Positions 43,058-55,100 of a stretch of 64,000 nt of DNA are shown in pieces. The first letter of the stretch is position 1. Each line of letters begins with the position of its first letter. The DNA is from Halomonas cupida (GTDB lineage: Bacteria > Pseudomonadota > Gammaproteobacteria > Pseudomonadales > Halomonadaceae): assembly GCF_900142755.1 (NCBI RefSeq), contig NZ_FRCA01000014.1:41776-105775 (forward strand), written 5' to 3'. The notes under the pieces were generated by a model. That model saw nothing but the letters and a program-made list of their open reading frames with translations. It did no database searches and was not told the origin of the DNA. Made by a program: the position numbers and the translations under genes.

Positions 43058-43855
43058 TCAGCCCTTGCTGCCGAGAGCCCGTCGCTGACATGAAGGGGGG
43101 GCGCCGAATTGCCGCCGGTAGGCCCTGGAGAAACTCCCCTGATCCCGAAAGCCCACCTGGACACCGATCTGTCCCAGGGACAGGTCACCGCGCTCGACAA
43201 GTACCTGCGCATGCGCCAATCGGCGGCTCTGCACATAAGACTGGGGGGTCGTCCCGGTGGCAAGGCGGAAACAGTGATGGAAGTGGCCCGGACTCAGGGC
43301 ACACTGTCGAGCGAGATCATCGACTCGAATCTCATCGGCCAGATGACGATCAATCCAGCTGTCGATACGCTCGAGGTCAAGGCGTTCACTGACCGTTGTC
43401 GGAGCCTTCAAGGTATGTAGCGCGGTATCATCGTCGCGTAGCTGCAGAGACAGTGCACGCAGCAACAGTACGGCGATCTCATTGCGCAATACGGGGAATT
43501 GCTCGAGCTGCGGCATGAGGCTATCCGCCATACGCTGCAGACCATTCGGGACGACAAAGAAACGCGGCTGATCGAATAGACGATCGATCAACTCACGTTC
43601 CCCTCCAAGGCCAGTAACCGGCACATCGAGGACGAAGGTACGATTCTGGCCGTCCCCCTGATACTCATGGTGACGGCCGCAGGGAATCAGGCATCCACGC
43701 GCCCCGGTAATTCGGTCGCCACGACCTTCTATCGCCAACTCGGTACTGCCGCAGGTGGCAAGAATCAGTTGATGATGGCGGTGAACGTGGGCCACGTGTT
43801 CCCGGGTCAGGGTACAAGCCCGAAGATCGATGACGGACATGGCATCGCTCTCCAT
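43058..43855 (-). CDS. AraC-family transcriptional regulator
   Basis: A 265-residue regulator. The N-terminal part is a cupin-like sensor (HVHRHHQLILATCGSTELAIEG, split at ATCG). The C-terminal pair of helix-turn-helix motifs spans about residues 165-260: IRVDDLARQCALSPGHFHHCFRLATGTTPQSYV (in pieces: DDLARQCALS, HFHHCFRLATG, PQSYVQSRRL) and LGQIGVQVGFRDQGSFSRAYRRQFG. These are standard AraC/XylS features. ATG 43855 is used; ATG 43840 is an alternative. Located between the TRAP genes and the second HDAC-like gene, it is the obvious candidate for their regulator (inference). Confidence 0.9.
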   Translation of the reverse strand: MESDAMSVIDLRACTLTREHVAHVHRHHQLILATCGSTELAIEGRGDRITGARGCLIPCGRHHEYQGDGQNRTFVLDVPVTGLGGERELIDRLFDQPRFFVVPNGLQRMADSLMPQLEQFPVLRNEIAVLLLRALSLQLRDDDTALHTLKAPTTVSERLDLERIDSWIDRHLADEIRVDDLARQCALSPGHFHHCFRLATGTTPQSYVQSRRLAHAQVLVERGDLSLGQIGVQVGFRDQGSFSRAYRRQFGAPPSCQRRALGSKG

Positions 43856-44141
43856 GAGGCCAGGGGTGTCTCAATGATAGGTGCTTCAATACCAGTTATT
43901 TCAATACCAGCTATCGCGATAGCAAGGTGTCTCAACAGCAAGTGTATCTCAACACCCTGCACCTCAAACCATGCCCCTATTCACCAGTACTGGCAAGACA
44001 GCAAGGTGGTCAGTAATCACGGGGGATCAACGCAGTCATGTCGGTGACGAACGACAGGATCGCCACCGTCGCGATCGGGTTGGCGCGGCATCAACCCGGC
44101 AGAGGCCTGTGCTGTACCGCGCACGCTTCGTGTCATCCGCA
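43856..44141. repeat. Short repeats upstream of the AraC-type gene
   Basis: ttcaataccagttat, ttcaataccagctat and tctcaacagcaagtgt units (about 43883-43960), with a GCTATCGCGATAGC palindrome near 43911-43924. No gene is supported in the gap between the AraC-type start and the stop of the second HDAC-like gene. Confidence 0.55.
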
Positions 44142-45182
44142 TCAAACGTCGGTAAAGCCTCGCAGGAAAGCCGCCAGATTGTGACTCAGCGCCGGCGTCG
44201 GATAACCACCCTCCTGAACCAGCACCGTTGGCAAGCCCAGCTCACCGATCTGGCGGCCAATGGCGACAAAATCCTGGGTCTCCAACCCCATACCCGCCAG
44301 GGGATCATCCTTGTGAGCATTGAAGCCCAGCGAGACCACCAGAGCATCCGGGCTGAAGCTCGCCATGGCATCGATCAAGTGGTCGATACCCGACTGGAAT
44401 ACCTCTCCGCCACTGCCGACCGGCAGTGGGATATTGACGTTGGCGCGATCCCCCGGCCCCATGCCTTGCTCTTCTGCCGTACCCCAATAGAACGGATAGA
44501 AGTCGCTGGGGTCAGCATGCAATGAGCCGGTCCAGACATCACCGCGATCATAGAAGATTTCCTGGGTGCCATTACCGTGGTGCAGATCGATATCGAGAAT
44601 CGCTACCTGGGAGAATTTCTCGCGCAGTACCACGGCGGCCAGCGCCGCATTGTTGATGAAGCAGTAACCGCCTGCACGATCCGGGCCGGCATGATGACCT
44701 GGCGGACGGCACAAGGCATAGGCGGAACCACCACCATCGACAATACTCTCGGCGGCGGCCTGAGCGGTGGCCGCACTGGCCAGAATTCCGTGAAAGCTGT
44801 CAGCGACCATCGGGCAGGCCATATCATGCAGGTGCCACCCTACCTGCCCGGCCGGATGCCTTGGATAGTGCTTGCCAGAGGCTGTGGGGTGAACGCTGGG
44901 AGCAACGACATCACTGCCATCCGACAGGTCATGCCAACGACGATAGATGGTCTCGAGAAACTCCAGATACCGCTCGGTATGGATTTCCTTGAGCCGCTCA
45001 CGAAGCCTGGGGCTATCGACTTCTGTCGGCTCGGTCAGGGTGAACCCGCCCTCTGCCACTCCCTGCTTCAGCAATTCCGTCCGCTGGGGCCCGTCTGGGG
45101 ACTCGGACAGTGCACCGCGCCTGAAGAAATACGGCGGCGCATGACGCTCCTGGTCAGGGTGATAGAAAAGTTTCATCGGCAT
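44142..45182 (-). CDS. HDAC-like amidohydrolase, probable acetylpolyamine amidohydrolase (copy 2)
   Basis: A 346-residue paralogue of the enzyme at 38448-39482; the two are about 70% identical by eye over the full length. All catalytic motifs are kept: ALCRPPGHHAGPD, AILDIDLHHGNGTQEIF and QEGGYPTPALSHNL. Differences cluster in residues about 75-110 (ETIYRRWHDLSDGSD against ETIHARWSAMPNASD) and near the middle. The start is ATG 45182 or 45176 (MKLFYHPDQ in both paralogues favours 45176). It stands alone, with a three-way-junction leader upstream. The AraC-type gene is the next gene downstream on the same strand. Confidence 0.9.
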   Translation of the reverse strand: MPMKLFYHPDQERHAPPYFFRRGALSESPDGPQRTELLKQGVAEGGFTLTEPTEVDSPRLRERLKEIHTERYLEFLETIYRRWHDLSDGSDVVAPSVHPTASGKHYPRHPAGQVGWHLHDMACPMVADSFHGILASAATAQAAAESIVDGGGSAYALCRPPGHHAGPDRAGGYCFINNAALAAVVLREKFSQVAILDIDLHHGNGTQEIFYDRGDVWTGSLHADPSDFYPFYWGTAEEQGMGPGDRANVNIPLPVGSGGEVFQSGIDHLIDAMASFSPDALVVSLGFNAHKDDPLAGMGLETQDFVAIGRQIGELGLPTVLVQEGGYPTPALSHNLAAFLRGFTDV

Positions 45183-45202
45183 GGGTCTCCTGTCAAAACA
45201 GC

Positions 45203-45264
45203 CCCCGTGAGCTGTCAGTCCGGCATAACCGGATACCTCTCGTCGAGAGGTCAGCTACACGGGG
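45203..45264 (-). promoter_or_regulatory. Three-way-junction RNA leader upstream of the second HDAC-like gene
   Basis: On the minus-strand transcript, CCCCGTG-(U bulge)-AGCTG pairs with CAGCT-CACGGGG (12 bp in all). It encloses two hairpins: CCTCTC-gac-GAGAGG and TCCGG-ttatg-CCGGA, joined by 1-4 nt. The 3' strand ends 20 bases before the ATG, followed by CTGTTTTG and then the Shine-Dalgarno AGGAG. Position and form fit a cis-acting leader or attenuator. It does not match any riboswitch consensus I recognise. It could simply be a terminator for upstream transcripts. Confidence 0.5.
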
Positions 45265-45442
45265 ATCCCTGTGATATTGCAGGAAAACCGGCCTGAAATA
45301 CCAGCATTCAGTTCAACTCAATGCGAGCATTTCTCGGCTTCTATGGCCTGCTCAACTCCGCCGTACCACGCTATCGACGCCATCGAACATCAACCACACA
45401 GCATTTGAAAAGTTGCTGTCACGCAACAGATCTTGATCCTGG

Positions 45443-45634
45443 TCAGCAGCGTCCCTTCTTCGCCTGCCCCGGCGGACAGAAGCCTCCACGGCCACGATCG
45501 TAGTAACGATCATCATGGCGATGATCGTCATCGAGGATGATCAACGGCTCAGGGCTGATACGTGCGGGATGGTAACTGCACCCCGCCAGCAGCGTTGCGC
45601 CCAGCAGTACCGCAACAGGCAACAGGATTCGCAT
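45443..45634 (-). CDS. Small lipoprotein, function unknown
   Basis: A 63-residue protein from ATG 45634, which has a strong GAGGAGA eight bases upstream. The N-terminus MRILLPVAVLLGATLLAGC is a lipoprotein signal with lipobox LAGC, Cys19. The mature part is short and rich in His, Asp and Arg (DDDHRHDDRYYDRGRGG) and ends CPPGQAKKGRC with two cysteines. Similar tiny lipoproteins are common in gammaproteobacteria. The DDDHRHDD stretch might bind metal (inference). Confidence 0.75.
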   Translation of the reverse strand: MRILLPVAVLLGATLLAGCSYHPARISPEPLIILDDDHRHDDRYYDRGRGGFCPPGQAKKGRC

Positions 45635-45936
45635 GGTATTCTCCTCATCATTGATGCACATAGAATACCAGGTTTTTGCCCGCCCCCCATGTCGACCCAT
45701 GGAGACACTCGATGTCTCCATAAAGAGACACTCCAGAGGTCGCGGGTACAGACTCAGGACATGCAGACCTTGCCTCGTCTCTCACGGGATGAGGATGCGA
45801 TCGTGCAGACAAAAAAATGCGCGAACCCAAACAGACCGATTCGCGCAGGGCCAGCTTCCTGCCGGCACGGGACAACGGCCGCAGGCAAGGGGGCACCCAA
45901 CCCACGACCGAAGTTCCGGCATAATTGTTCCCGACA

Positions 45937-46125
45937 AGTACACGCACGCCCCACGTCCATGTGGGTCGGCTACATTCATTCCCGACGAACCCACGCACTT
46001 CCCACGTCCATGTGGGTCGGCTACATTCGTTCCCGACGAATCCACGCACTTCCCACGTCCATGTGGGTCGGCTGCATTCGCTCCCGACGAATCCACGCAC
46101 TTCCCACGTCCATGTGGGTCGTATG
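45937..46125. repeat. 51-bp tandem repeat array downstream of the giant gene
   Basis: Four copies with a period of exactly 51 bp (palindrome starts at 45950, 46001, 46052, 46103). Each unit contains CCCACgtccatGTGGG, then tcggctacattc, ttcccgacgaa and ccacgcactt. The copies differ by only a few bases. Because 51 is divisible by three, both strands show repeating open frames (17 residues per unit), but I see no ribosome-binding site. The array ends 9 bp before the stop of the giant gene, in its 3' region. The hairpins lack a T-tract. Confidence 0.9.
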
Positions 46126-46133
46126 TTGTCGGG

Positions 46134-49100
46134 TTAGATCAAGCTGCCTGAATCATCAGCCTGTACTCCCTGCAGGCCTACATCATCGCTGATCGGCAGA
46201 TCATCCACCGCGGGTGTCGCGGCTGCTGCATCATCCTGTGCCAGCAATACATTCAGCGACTGAGTATTGGCCTGAGCACCGCCATCCCGTGACAACTCGA
46301 ACGAAGCCAGGTCCTGGGAACCCCCGCCGAAGCTCAGACGCAACACCTGGACACCGGCTTCCAGCTCCAGACTGACCGATGCATTGTCGGTGTAGGTACC
46401 CCAGGCACCAGAGTTCGGAGTGACGGTCGTAGCCTGGTCATAGACCGCTTCATTCTTCTCCACCGAGGCGGTGATACTGCGTCCGTTGTTCGGATTCGAA
46501 GTCACGAAGTTCAGCGTATGACTACCAGCCTGTTCAACGTTGATGGTGTATTCCACCCACTCACCATCCTCGATCCAGCCAATCGCTTCACCCTGCCCGA
46601 CGATGTCCACGGGGGTATCCCGGAAACTGGAGCCCAGCTGCGAACTGGATAGCTCGTTGTAGGACTCGCCCTGCTCTCCTTCGTCAAACAACACCGCATC
46701 CAGTTCCAATCCAGCATCGGCATCCACTTGCCAGGGCATTCCACCGGCATTGAAGGCCTGTTGACCATCACGGGACAGGCTGAATGACGCCAGGTCCTGA
46801 GATCCGCCATTGAAGGTCAGGCGCAATACCTGTTCACCCGCCTCCAGCGCAACCTGAGTCGGCGATGAGGACTGGAAGTTGCTCCAGTTCCCGGTTGGCT
46901 CTACCTGAACCGACTCACTGGTCACATAGGGAGAATTACCGGGTTTGCTGAAACTGGCGGTGATGGTGCGCTGCGCCCCAGAGCTATCCCCCAGTGCCGA
47001 GAGGAAACTCAGGTCATAGACGCCAGCCTGGGCAATATCAAGGGTGTACTCGACCCACTCACCATCATCAACCCAGCCGATGGCATCACCATCGCCAACG
47101 ATATCCACACCATCTCCCGGGCGTACCGGAGTACCAATCTGAGCGGCATCGGCATCGTTGTACGCCACATCCTGCCCGCCTTCGTCATAGTTGACGGCCT
47201 CCAGGTTGAAGTCGCTGCCCACCTGCCAGGCCTCACCGTCGGGCGTGAATGCCTGCTGTGCATCATCTACCGGCGGTACCTGGTCGAGACTGAACGAGGC
47301 CAGGTCCATGGCGCCGACGTTGAATGTCAGCCGCAGTACCTGCTCACCCTCCTCCAGTTCGAAGGTCAGCGGAGTCGTATCGCTATAGGTGGTGTAGGCA
47401 CCGGTATTGCTGATATCCACGGTCTGGCTGGCATAGAAGCTGCCACCCTGCTCAAAGGCGGCTGTCACCGAGCGTCCGTCAAGCGGTGTAGAGGCTGACA
47501 ACGACAGGGTGTAGGTGCCGGCTGTCTCGACATTCAGCGTGTATTCGACCCACTCGCCCCCCGTCACATAACCGATAGCCTCGGTACCGAAGGAAATATC
47601 CACGGCTTCATCGCCGCGCAGCGCTGCTCCCTGGTGAGCCGCAGTGGAGTCGTTGTAGGCCACTCCCTGACCACCGTTGTCGTAGAACTTCGCCTCCAGT
47701 GTCAGGCCATCAGCTCCCACCGCCCAGGGCGTCTCATCGGTATTGAAGGCCGTCTGCTCATCCGTGGTCGGATTGTCGATGAAGTTGGGTATTCCGTCTC
47801 CATCGTCATCATCGTAGAGGTCGACGCGGCCATTGGCGTCAGCATCCTCGGCGCCAGTGGGGTCATAGGTCGTGACATTCTCGACCAGGAAGATATTGTC
47901 GTTGTAGTCGTAATTCACCCCGGCATAGTCCTGGATGACGATATAGGTATCCGGGATGACATTGCCCTGAGCATCCTTCGCCACGTAGACACGTATCAGA
48001 TGTCCATCATTCTCGTCCCAGTTGAGGTTGGTACCGGGATTGCCGATGGCATCGATGCTGTCCTCGTAGAGGTTGGCATCCGGGTCGGACCATGAAATGT
48101 AGCCCTGGCGACCGGAAATCTCGGCGAAGAAGCCAAACGGGTCATCCCGATCCAGGCTGATGCTGGCCAGTTGATTGCCGTTGTCCAGTGTGCGTGGCAG
48201 CAACGTCTGGCCATCATCTTCATCATGGGCAATGATCTCATCGAGATTTCGGCTATCGACATCATGGATGAACAGTCGCGCGATATCGCCCTGGGTATGA
48301 TAGGCCGCCAACTGAGTGATCTTGATCGGAGAGGCGCCATCGGCACGCTGGAAGTACGGCGCAAGGATCTCGTCGCCATTGGCCTCCACCAGCCCTCCCT
48401 GATTCATCTGCCCCTGGGCGACATCGGTGGAGTAGCCGAAGGCGTTGACAATCTCCTGCACCGTCGGCTCCTGGCCATTCTCTGATTGCCCCTGGGCGAT
48501 ACCTGCCAGCTCAATGATCTTTTCGCCTTCATCCGGGTCACTGGAGTTGATGATCAGATTTGCCTCATACAGGCTGCCGTCATCCGAGTCGGTTGCGATG
48601 AATCGCACCTCGACGCTGATCTCCTGCCCAGGCTCCAGCACCAACGGATCGAACGCCGACACCAGTTCGAACAATGCCGGGTCACTGACCTCGACACTGT
48701 TGATGCTCAGGTCCTCGAAGCCATCATTGCGCAGCGTCACCGTGGCCACATCATGCACCTGCTGAGCGGCATTGGCGGGATTCTCGATCCGAGACATCAC
48801 CAACCGGTCATCGGCTGGCACACCGTCATTGTTGATGACAGTCAGGTCACCACCGGTGACCGGTGACACGCCCTCGATGAGGAACATATTGTCGTTGTAG
48901 TCATAATTGATGCCGGTGTAATCCATGATCCCGACATAGGTATTCGGAATCACGTTGCCATCCGCATCCAGGGCGCGGAACATGCGTACGGTATAGCCCC
49001 GTTCGATGCCATCGGCATCCGCCGGAGGTGTGCCACCGCCAGTCGGGTTGAGTGACGGGTCAGTGGACAGATTGGCCACCTCGAAGCCGAACACACCATT

Positions 49101-52100
49101 TCCCTGCCAGTCGGACGGGATATCGGAGAACTCGAAGTTCGTGGTCGCAAACTCACCATTGCTCAACAGCGGAAGAATGGACTGGTTGTTATCGCCAGCA
49201 TGGTTGCTGAAGATAATGTCCTGTCCCTTGTTGCCGGGATTGTGAATGCCCAGTGTCGCACCGCCACCGCCGTGAAACGCCGCCAGTTGGGTGATCTTCG
49301 CCTCTCCCACTCCATCGGCAAGCGTCCAGTAACGTGACAGCACCTCGTCGTCATTGACGGGCCGGTAGAGATCAAAATCATTGAGTACGGAGTTACCGCC
49401 TCCGTCCACGGTCGGGAGACCGTCGATTCGGTTACCGAAACCGAACACCTCCCAGACTTCATTGACATTGGGTTCCCAGCCGCCTTCATCGCGTGCCTGC
49501 CAGAAGCCGGCCATATGAACTTCTGCAACCGGCGAGTCAGCATCGTTGGTGGTCAGGCGGATACTACCCTCGAACACGCCGTCGCCGGCATCCGTGGTCG
49601 GTGCTACATAGGCATCTCGATCAAACAGTACCTCGACCTCGATAGACGCCCCTGCGGCCAGGCTCAGCCCATCGAAGATGGTCGGATCTGCCAGTACGAA
49701 GGGCCCTTCGATCACAGCGTCAAGAATATCCAGCGTCTCACTGCCACTGTTGCTGATGGTGACAGTGGCACTTTCCTTGAAGTCACGGTCGGGGTTGGAG
49801 GCACTGTTGTTCTCCAGGTAATTGAAGTGCAATCGATTGGCAAAATAGGCGGGATCACCGCTCTGCACCTCGATATCGGCGTTGTCGTTACCGGCAATCG
49901 GTGTGACATCCAGATAGTCGATATCGTCGGCGCCATCTGCCGCGGACACCGCGCGCAGGTTGTATTGCTGCCCCGCTTGCAGCTCGACCCAGAGGCCTTC
50001 CTCGCCAGTGTCTCCCGCTCCCGGGTAAGCCACCGTGCTCAACGTTTGACCGTTGAGAGTCAACGCAAGACTGCCGCCATCGTCAGCCCCCACATTAGCG
50101 GCCAGATCGAGGCGATACAGCCCATCTGCATCAACGCTGAAATAGAAGTCCGCCGTCACCTCGTTGATCGAACGGGCACTATCCCCACTTTCCAGTTCAA
50201 TGCGTGAGCCATCTGTCACATCGGCGTAGACCGGCACGAAGTTGTCAGCAGCCCCCGTGGGTACGCGCAGCAGATCGATATTCGGGCCCACTCCATCCGG
50301 TGCGGTTACCGTAATGGTGTTACTGCCAGGCTGCAGATTGACCAGTACATCCTGATAGAACCAGTCATCCTCCGCCGCATTGCTCTGGCCAACAAAATTG
50401 ACCTGGCCGATATCAACGCCGTTGATCGTCAGCCCCAGAGGTCGATCTGCCTTGGTCGCGGCCAGCGCATAACGGATGCCAATCTCGTAGCTACCGGCCT
50501 CATCCACATCAACCGTCCAGGTGATGGTCTGGTCACCACTGCCGTCGAAATCGACAAAGCCATCGCCGGAGGCATTACGGTTATCATCACTGGCCAGAAC
50601 CACCACGGGGCCATCCAGTTGGGCGCCTTCGGCTTCGTATTCCGCGAAGCCTGACGCCGAGTCGGGATCCTGTAGTACTTCCAACTGATCGATGTTGGGG
50701 CCGGTATTGTCAGTAGCCTGCAGGCGTATCGTGTTCTGCCCGCTGACCAATGCTGCCGGGATATCTACCGTCAACCAGTCCGCCCATCGCTCGTCAGCAG
50801 TCGCCAACGAGCTGGGAGGGAAGCTCACTACGCCGACACTGACATTGTTGACGAATACCTCCAGCGGACGGTCGGCATCACCGCCATTGGCATAGCGAAT
50901 CCGCAGTACCGAATCTCCGGCCTGATCCGCCTCGAGATCAAAGGTAAAGGTCAGGAAGTCGACGTTGGTGGCACCAAAGTCCGCATAGCCGCCCGGGACA
51001 CCGTCATTGCCGTTGGTGTTGCCATCCACTCCATAGGCACCGGGCCGTAACCCATTGGGAAGATCCTGATTGGTCTCCGGGTTATCGACATCACGAATCT
51101 CGATTTCCGCGCCCGCCTCGGTGGCAATGCTCACGGCAGTACCATCATCCGGTGTCACATCCTCCGCCTGAATGGCCAGTATCGACACCAGATCATCGGT
51201 GCCGGGATCTGGATCCACCGTGCCACCCGGCACCGGGTCGAGACGAATGATCTGACTCTGGCCATTACCGCGGTTGAGGGTCAGCAGATATAACTGGCCA
51301 GTGGCCGGATTCTCGATGATATCCAGTGGATCGATGTAGCTGATGACATTGCCGTCGACGTCACGCAACACATCATCGCCAATCACATTGCCATTGGCGT
51401 CAAGGGTGATCGAGCGAATGTCATCACCACCGGAATACTCAGTGAACAGCACATTGCCCTGCAGATTGCCGCCGAATATGCCACTGGTGTATTCCACTGC
51501 ACCGTTGGGGGAACGGTTCTCGCCCAGTGAATAGACTCCGGCAAGGTCGTAGGTGCCCTCCGGGCTGGTGCCACTGGGATACTTGTCTACCTGGTTGGGA
51601 TCGGTGCCCGAGGTCGGGTTGCCACCATTGAGGATGTACTCATCGCGCAACGGGTTGGGATGACCGTAATAGCCATCTTCCGAAATGCGGAACAGGTAAT
51701 CATCCTGTTTCTCGACGTTGGTGTAACGCTCGTCCTCTGGGGTATTCGGATTGTCCGGTACATTACCGCCAGCCGCCGAGCCATTGGTCGGCACGTACAG
51801 GAACCCGTTGGAGTGCCAGACCAGGTCATAGGCATTGCGTGCACCGGTGGCAAAGATTGTCAGTACTGCGCCATCGGCATAGGGGTCGTAGAAGTCCTCG
51901 AGTACATTACCGTCGGCATCCTGAACGGTGGCCACCCCCTGAGCATTGAAGACCAGGAATTCCCCGTTGCCCATCGGAATCGGATCGTCCTTCACATTGG
52001 TATCGTCGTCGGCGAAGCGGCGGTTGAGCCCATCGTCCGGCAGCGGTTCGGTGGTCACATCGAAGCCACCAGGAGGCGCGTCACGCGTCGGATCTATCTC

Positions 52101-55100
52101 CAGCACCGCCGCGTTGAGCAGCCGCTCGGGGCGATCACCCCAGGCACTGTCGGGTTCCCCCATGGCCGAGTTGGAGCCCTGAATCAGGTACAGCAGATGC
52201 GTAGGGGCATCCGGATTGGTGAGCGGGTCGTAATCGGGGTTTTCACGGAACTCGAGACTGTTGGTCACGTGGTCGCCGTTGGAGCGCGGCAGACCTGTGA
52301 TGTAGGGCTCTGCCACACCCGAGAAACCAGGACCATCATCCAGCGTGATCTTCGTCACCCGACCACTGAAGTCCGGCACGCCGTTGTCACGCCCGGACAG
52401 CGGAATCGGATAGTTGTCGGTGATCCACAGCACATTGGGATCCGTGGGATCGACGGTCAGTCCGATGATACCGCGACGGTCGTTGCTGCTGTCGGCACCC
52501 GGTTCGAAGAAGTAGTCACTGGGCAGGCTCAGCTCAACACGATTGTCGAGCGAACCATCCACCGGGTCGACGTCATAACGCAGTAACTGGCCGCCGATGG
52601 TCGCCACATACATGTGTGTGCCATCGGCACTGATCTCCAGTGACGTAAAGCCGAAAGCCCCATCCGCAGCACCATCCAGCTCAACCACATCATCGAAGGC
52701 CACGTCACGCGGCACGACCTCGGGTTCCTCACCGGTGACAAAGGTATTGGTGTACTTCTGGAACTCGCGCGTCGGCGCATCCGGATCATCATTGGGACCA
52801 CGATCCTGGAAGCCTTCGATCACCAGGGTATAACTGGTGAACGGCTTGAGTGCCTGACTCGGTGAGATAGTCAGCGAGTCGAAGCCCCCAGTAGTGTTGG
52901 CATTGAAGGTGACTTCCTCTCCCGACACCGTTTCGAACAGCCGGATCGAGCCATCGGCCAGACTCTCCAGCAATGCCCCTCCACGGCCATCGACCACCGA
53001 GATACCAACGAAGATGTCTGAGGTCGGATCGACGCCGGAGGGTACTCCGCCATCGGTCGAATCGAGGTCGACTTCCACCTCGTTCTGACCGACACCGGCA
53101 ATCGCCCGAGCATCAGTGAAGAAGGCATAGTCCTGTGGCGCCTCCCGATCATCGTTAGGCGTCAGGTCCGGCAGTGACTGGATCTCGATGTACTGGATTT
53201 CCGTATTCTCGTTGTCCAGTCCCATGGAATCCAGCGTCAGGCGGCCATCGGTGACCTGCACGATGCGTGTCACCAGATCCGAACGCGCCCCTTCGGTATC
53301 GTCGGCCGGAGCGGCATCCGCCGGGAAATCATCCGGACGGAACGGGGTGAAGGGATCATTGAACAGCTCACCCTCGGCATTGAGTACATTGTGGCTATCG
53401 TAGGGTCCCGAGGTATCACCGATCGAGATGGTGACCTCGTAGTAACCATCCTCGAGTTCAATCTCCCAGCCTGCCCTTACATAGTCGGCAGACGGCTGAT
53501 CGAAGTGCGCATAGGTCCCCTGGCGAGGGTCCAGCCCGGCAATATCATCAGTACGATCATTCACCGCCACGCTGGTCAAGGCGCTGATATCCAACGGGAT
53601 GGTGCCGTTGGCGGTACCATCGGCAATGGACGCTTCTGTCACCCAACCGTACTGGTAGCTCTGACCATCGACCGTCAGCGACTGCGTGCCGAAGGCCTTG
53701 CCGGTGTCAGCCACATAGCCATCCGGTACCGCCACGCCCTCCGGCTGGAAGTTGATCTTCACCGAGAAGCGGTCCCCCGGCTCGACGTCACGGGGAGGCA
53801 CGTCACCATCTCGAGAGACCTGGATATTGTCGATATTGGGACCGGCGGTCCCGAGGTTCTCGAGGCGAATGGTAGTGGTCCCTGCCGCGAGCTCAACCTC
53901 GATGGTTTCTTCCTGCCAGTTCTCCCAGCCGGGATTGCCGACACCAGTGGAACCGAACGCCAGGCTACCCTGACTGGCGCCATCGACCAGAATATTCATG
54001 GGGCGATCAGCGCCAGCACCGTCACCATTGGTATAGCGTACTGTCAGTTGATACGTACCCGCTTCATCGACACTTACCTCGAAGGACCCGGCATCGCCGA
54101 CATCTCCTCCCATGTCCAGATAGCCGGTACCGGTAAAGCCATCCCACAGACCATCGGCACCTGTCGCATCGTTGGTTTCAGGGTTGGAGGGGTCACGTAC
54201 CTGCGTATCCAGGCTGTCACCGACATTGTCGGGATCATCGATGATCAGTTCCTCTCCCTCGATGACAAAGTCGAAGGGGGCGACGCCCTCGATGGTCACG
54301 CTATCGGTCACACTGGCTTCGTTGCCGACGGCGTCGGTGACAATCAGCATGACGTCGATGCTGCCACTCTGGCCGGTCAGGTCCAGCGTGACATCGCCAT
54401 CGGCATCCGGTGTGACTTCGCTACGAGTGGTGCCACCGTCCAGCGAGATGGCATAACTGACAATGTCGTCATCAGCACCGCTGATGTTGAACACTGCGCT
54501 TGCCAGTTGATCATCGCTCAGACTGTCATCTGCGGCGGTGAGGGCCAGGTTGCCATCGACATCCGCACTGGCATCGACCGGTATCGGGCCGCTACCGGCC
54601 TCGGTGATCTCGATGCGATCAATATTGGGCCCCGTGCTCGCGCCCGGCGGTATGGCCAGTGCGATGGTGTTACTGCCAGCCTCGAGGCTGACGGTTACCG
54701 TCTCGAAGACCCAGTGATCAAAGCCCTCTTCTGGCCCGCTGCCATCCGGATCGGTACTGGCAAACGCAAGGCTCTGCCCCCCATTCCCATTGACGGCCAG
54801 ATCAAGCGGCCGAGGCGTATTGCTGGCATAGCGAATGTTGAGATCATAGGTGCCAGCCACAGACACATCGACCTCGAAACTCAGGGCGTCACCTGCCGTA
54901 TCACCGAAATCCACGTAGCCAGTGCCGGAATAGTCCGGGCGCAGGCCACTGAAGCCCGAACCGGTCTCTGGGTTGTCGGCGTCGCGAACCGTAGTCACGG
55001 TGGCATTGCTGCCATCATCCTGCAGCGTGATGGTGCCGCCCTCGGCCTGCAGGGAAATTGGCGTAAAGCCTGTCTCATCGACGTCAGTTACCGTAACGGC

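Noticed and set aside
42771..43091. Small minus-strand frames sharing similar peptides at 29.3-29.5 kb and 42.8-43.1 kb (for example LIAMLI, DELFDCHVN)
   Set aside because: The similarity comes from the multi-hairpin DNA element, which is conserved in structure rather than in any one reading frame.
45950..46118. Possible CRISPR array (four regularly spaced repeats)
   Set aside because: The whole 51-bp unit is repeated, with no unique spacers, and no cas genes are present.
45925..46137. 70-codon plus-strand frame encoding a 17-residue repeat (TSHVHVGRLHSFPTNPR type)
   Set aside because: It arises because the 51-bp tandem repeat keeps frame. The opposite strand is equally open and there is no ribosome-binding site.
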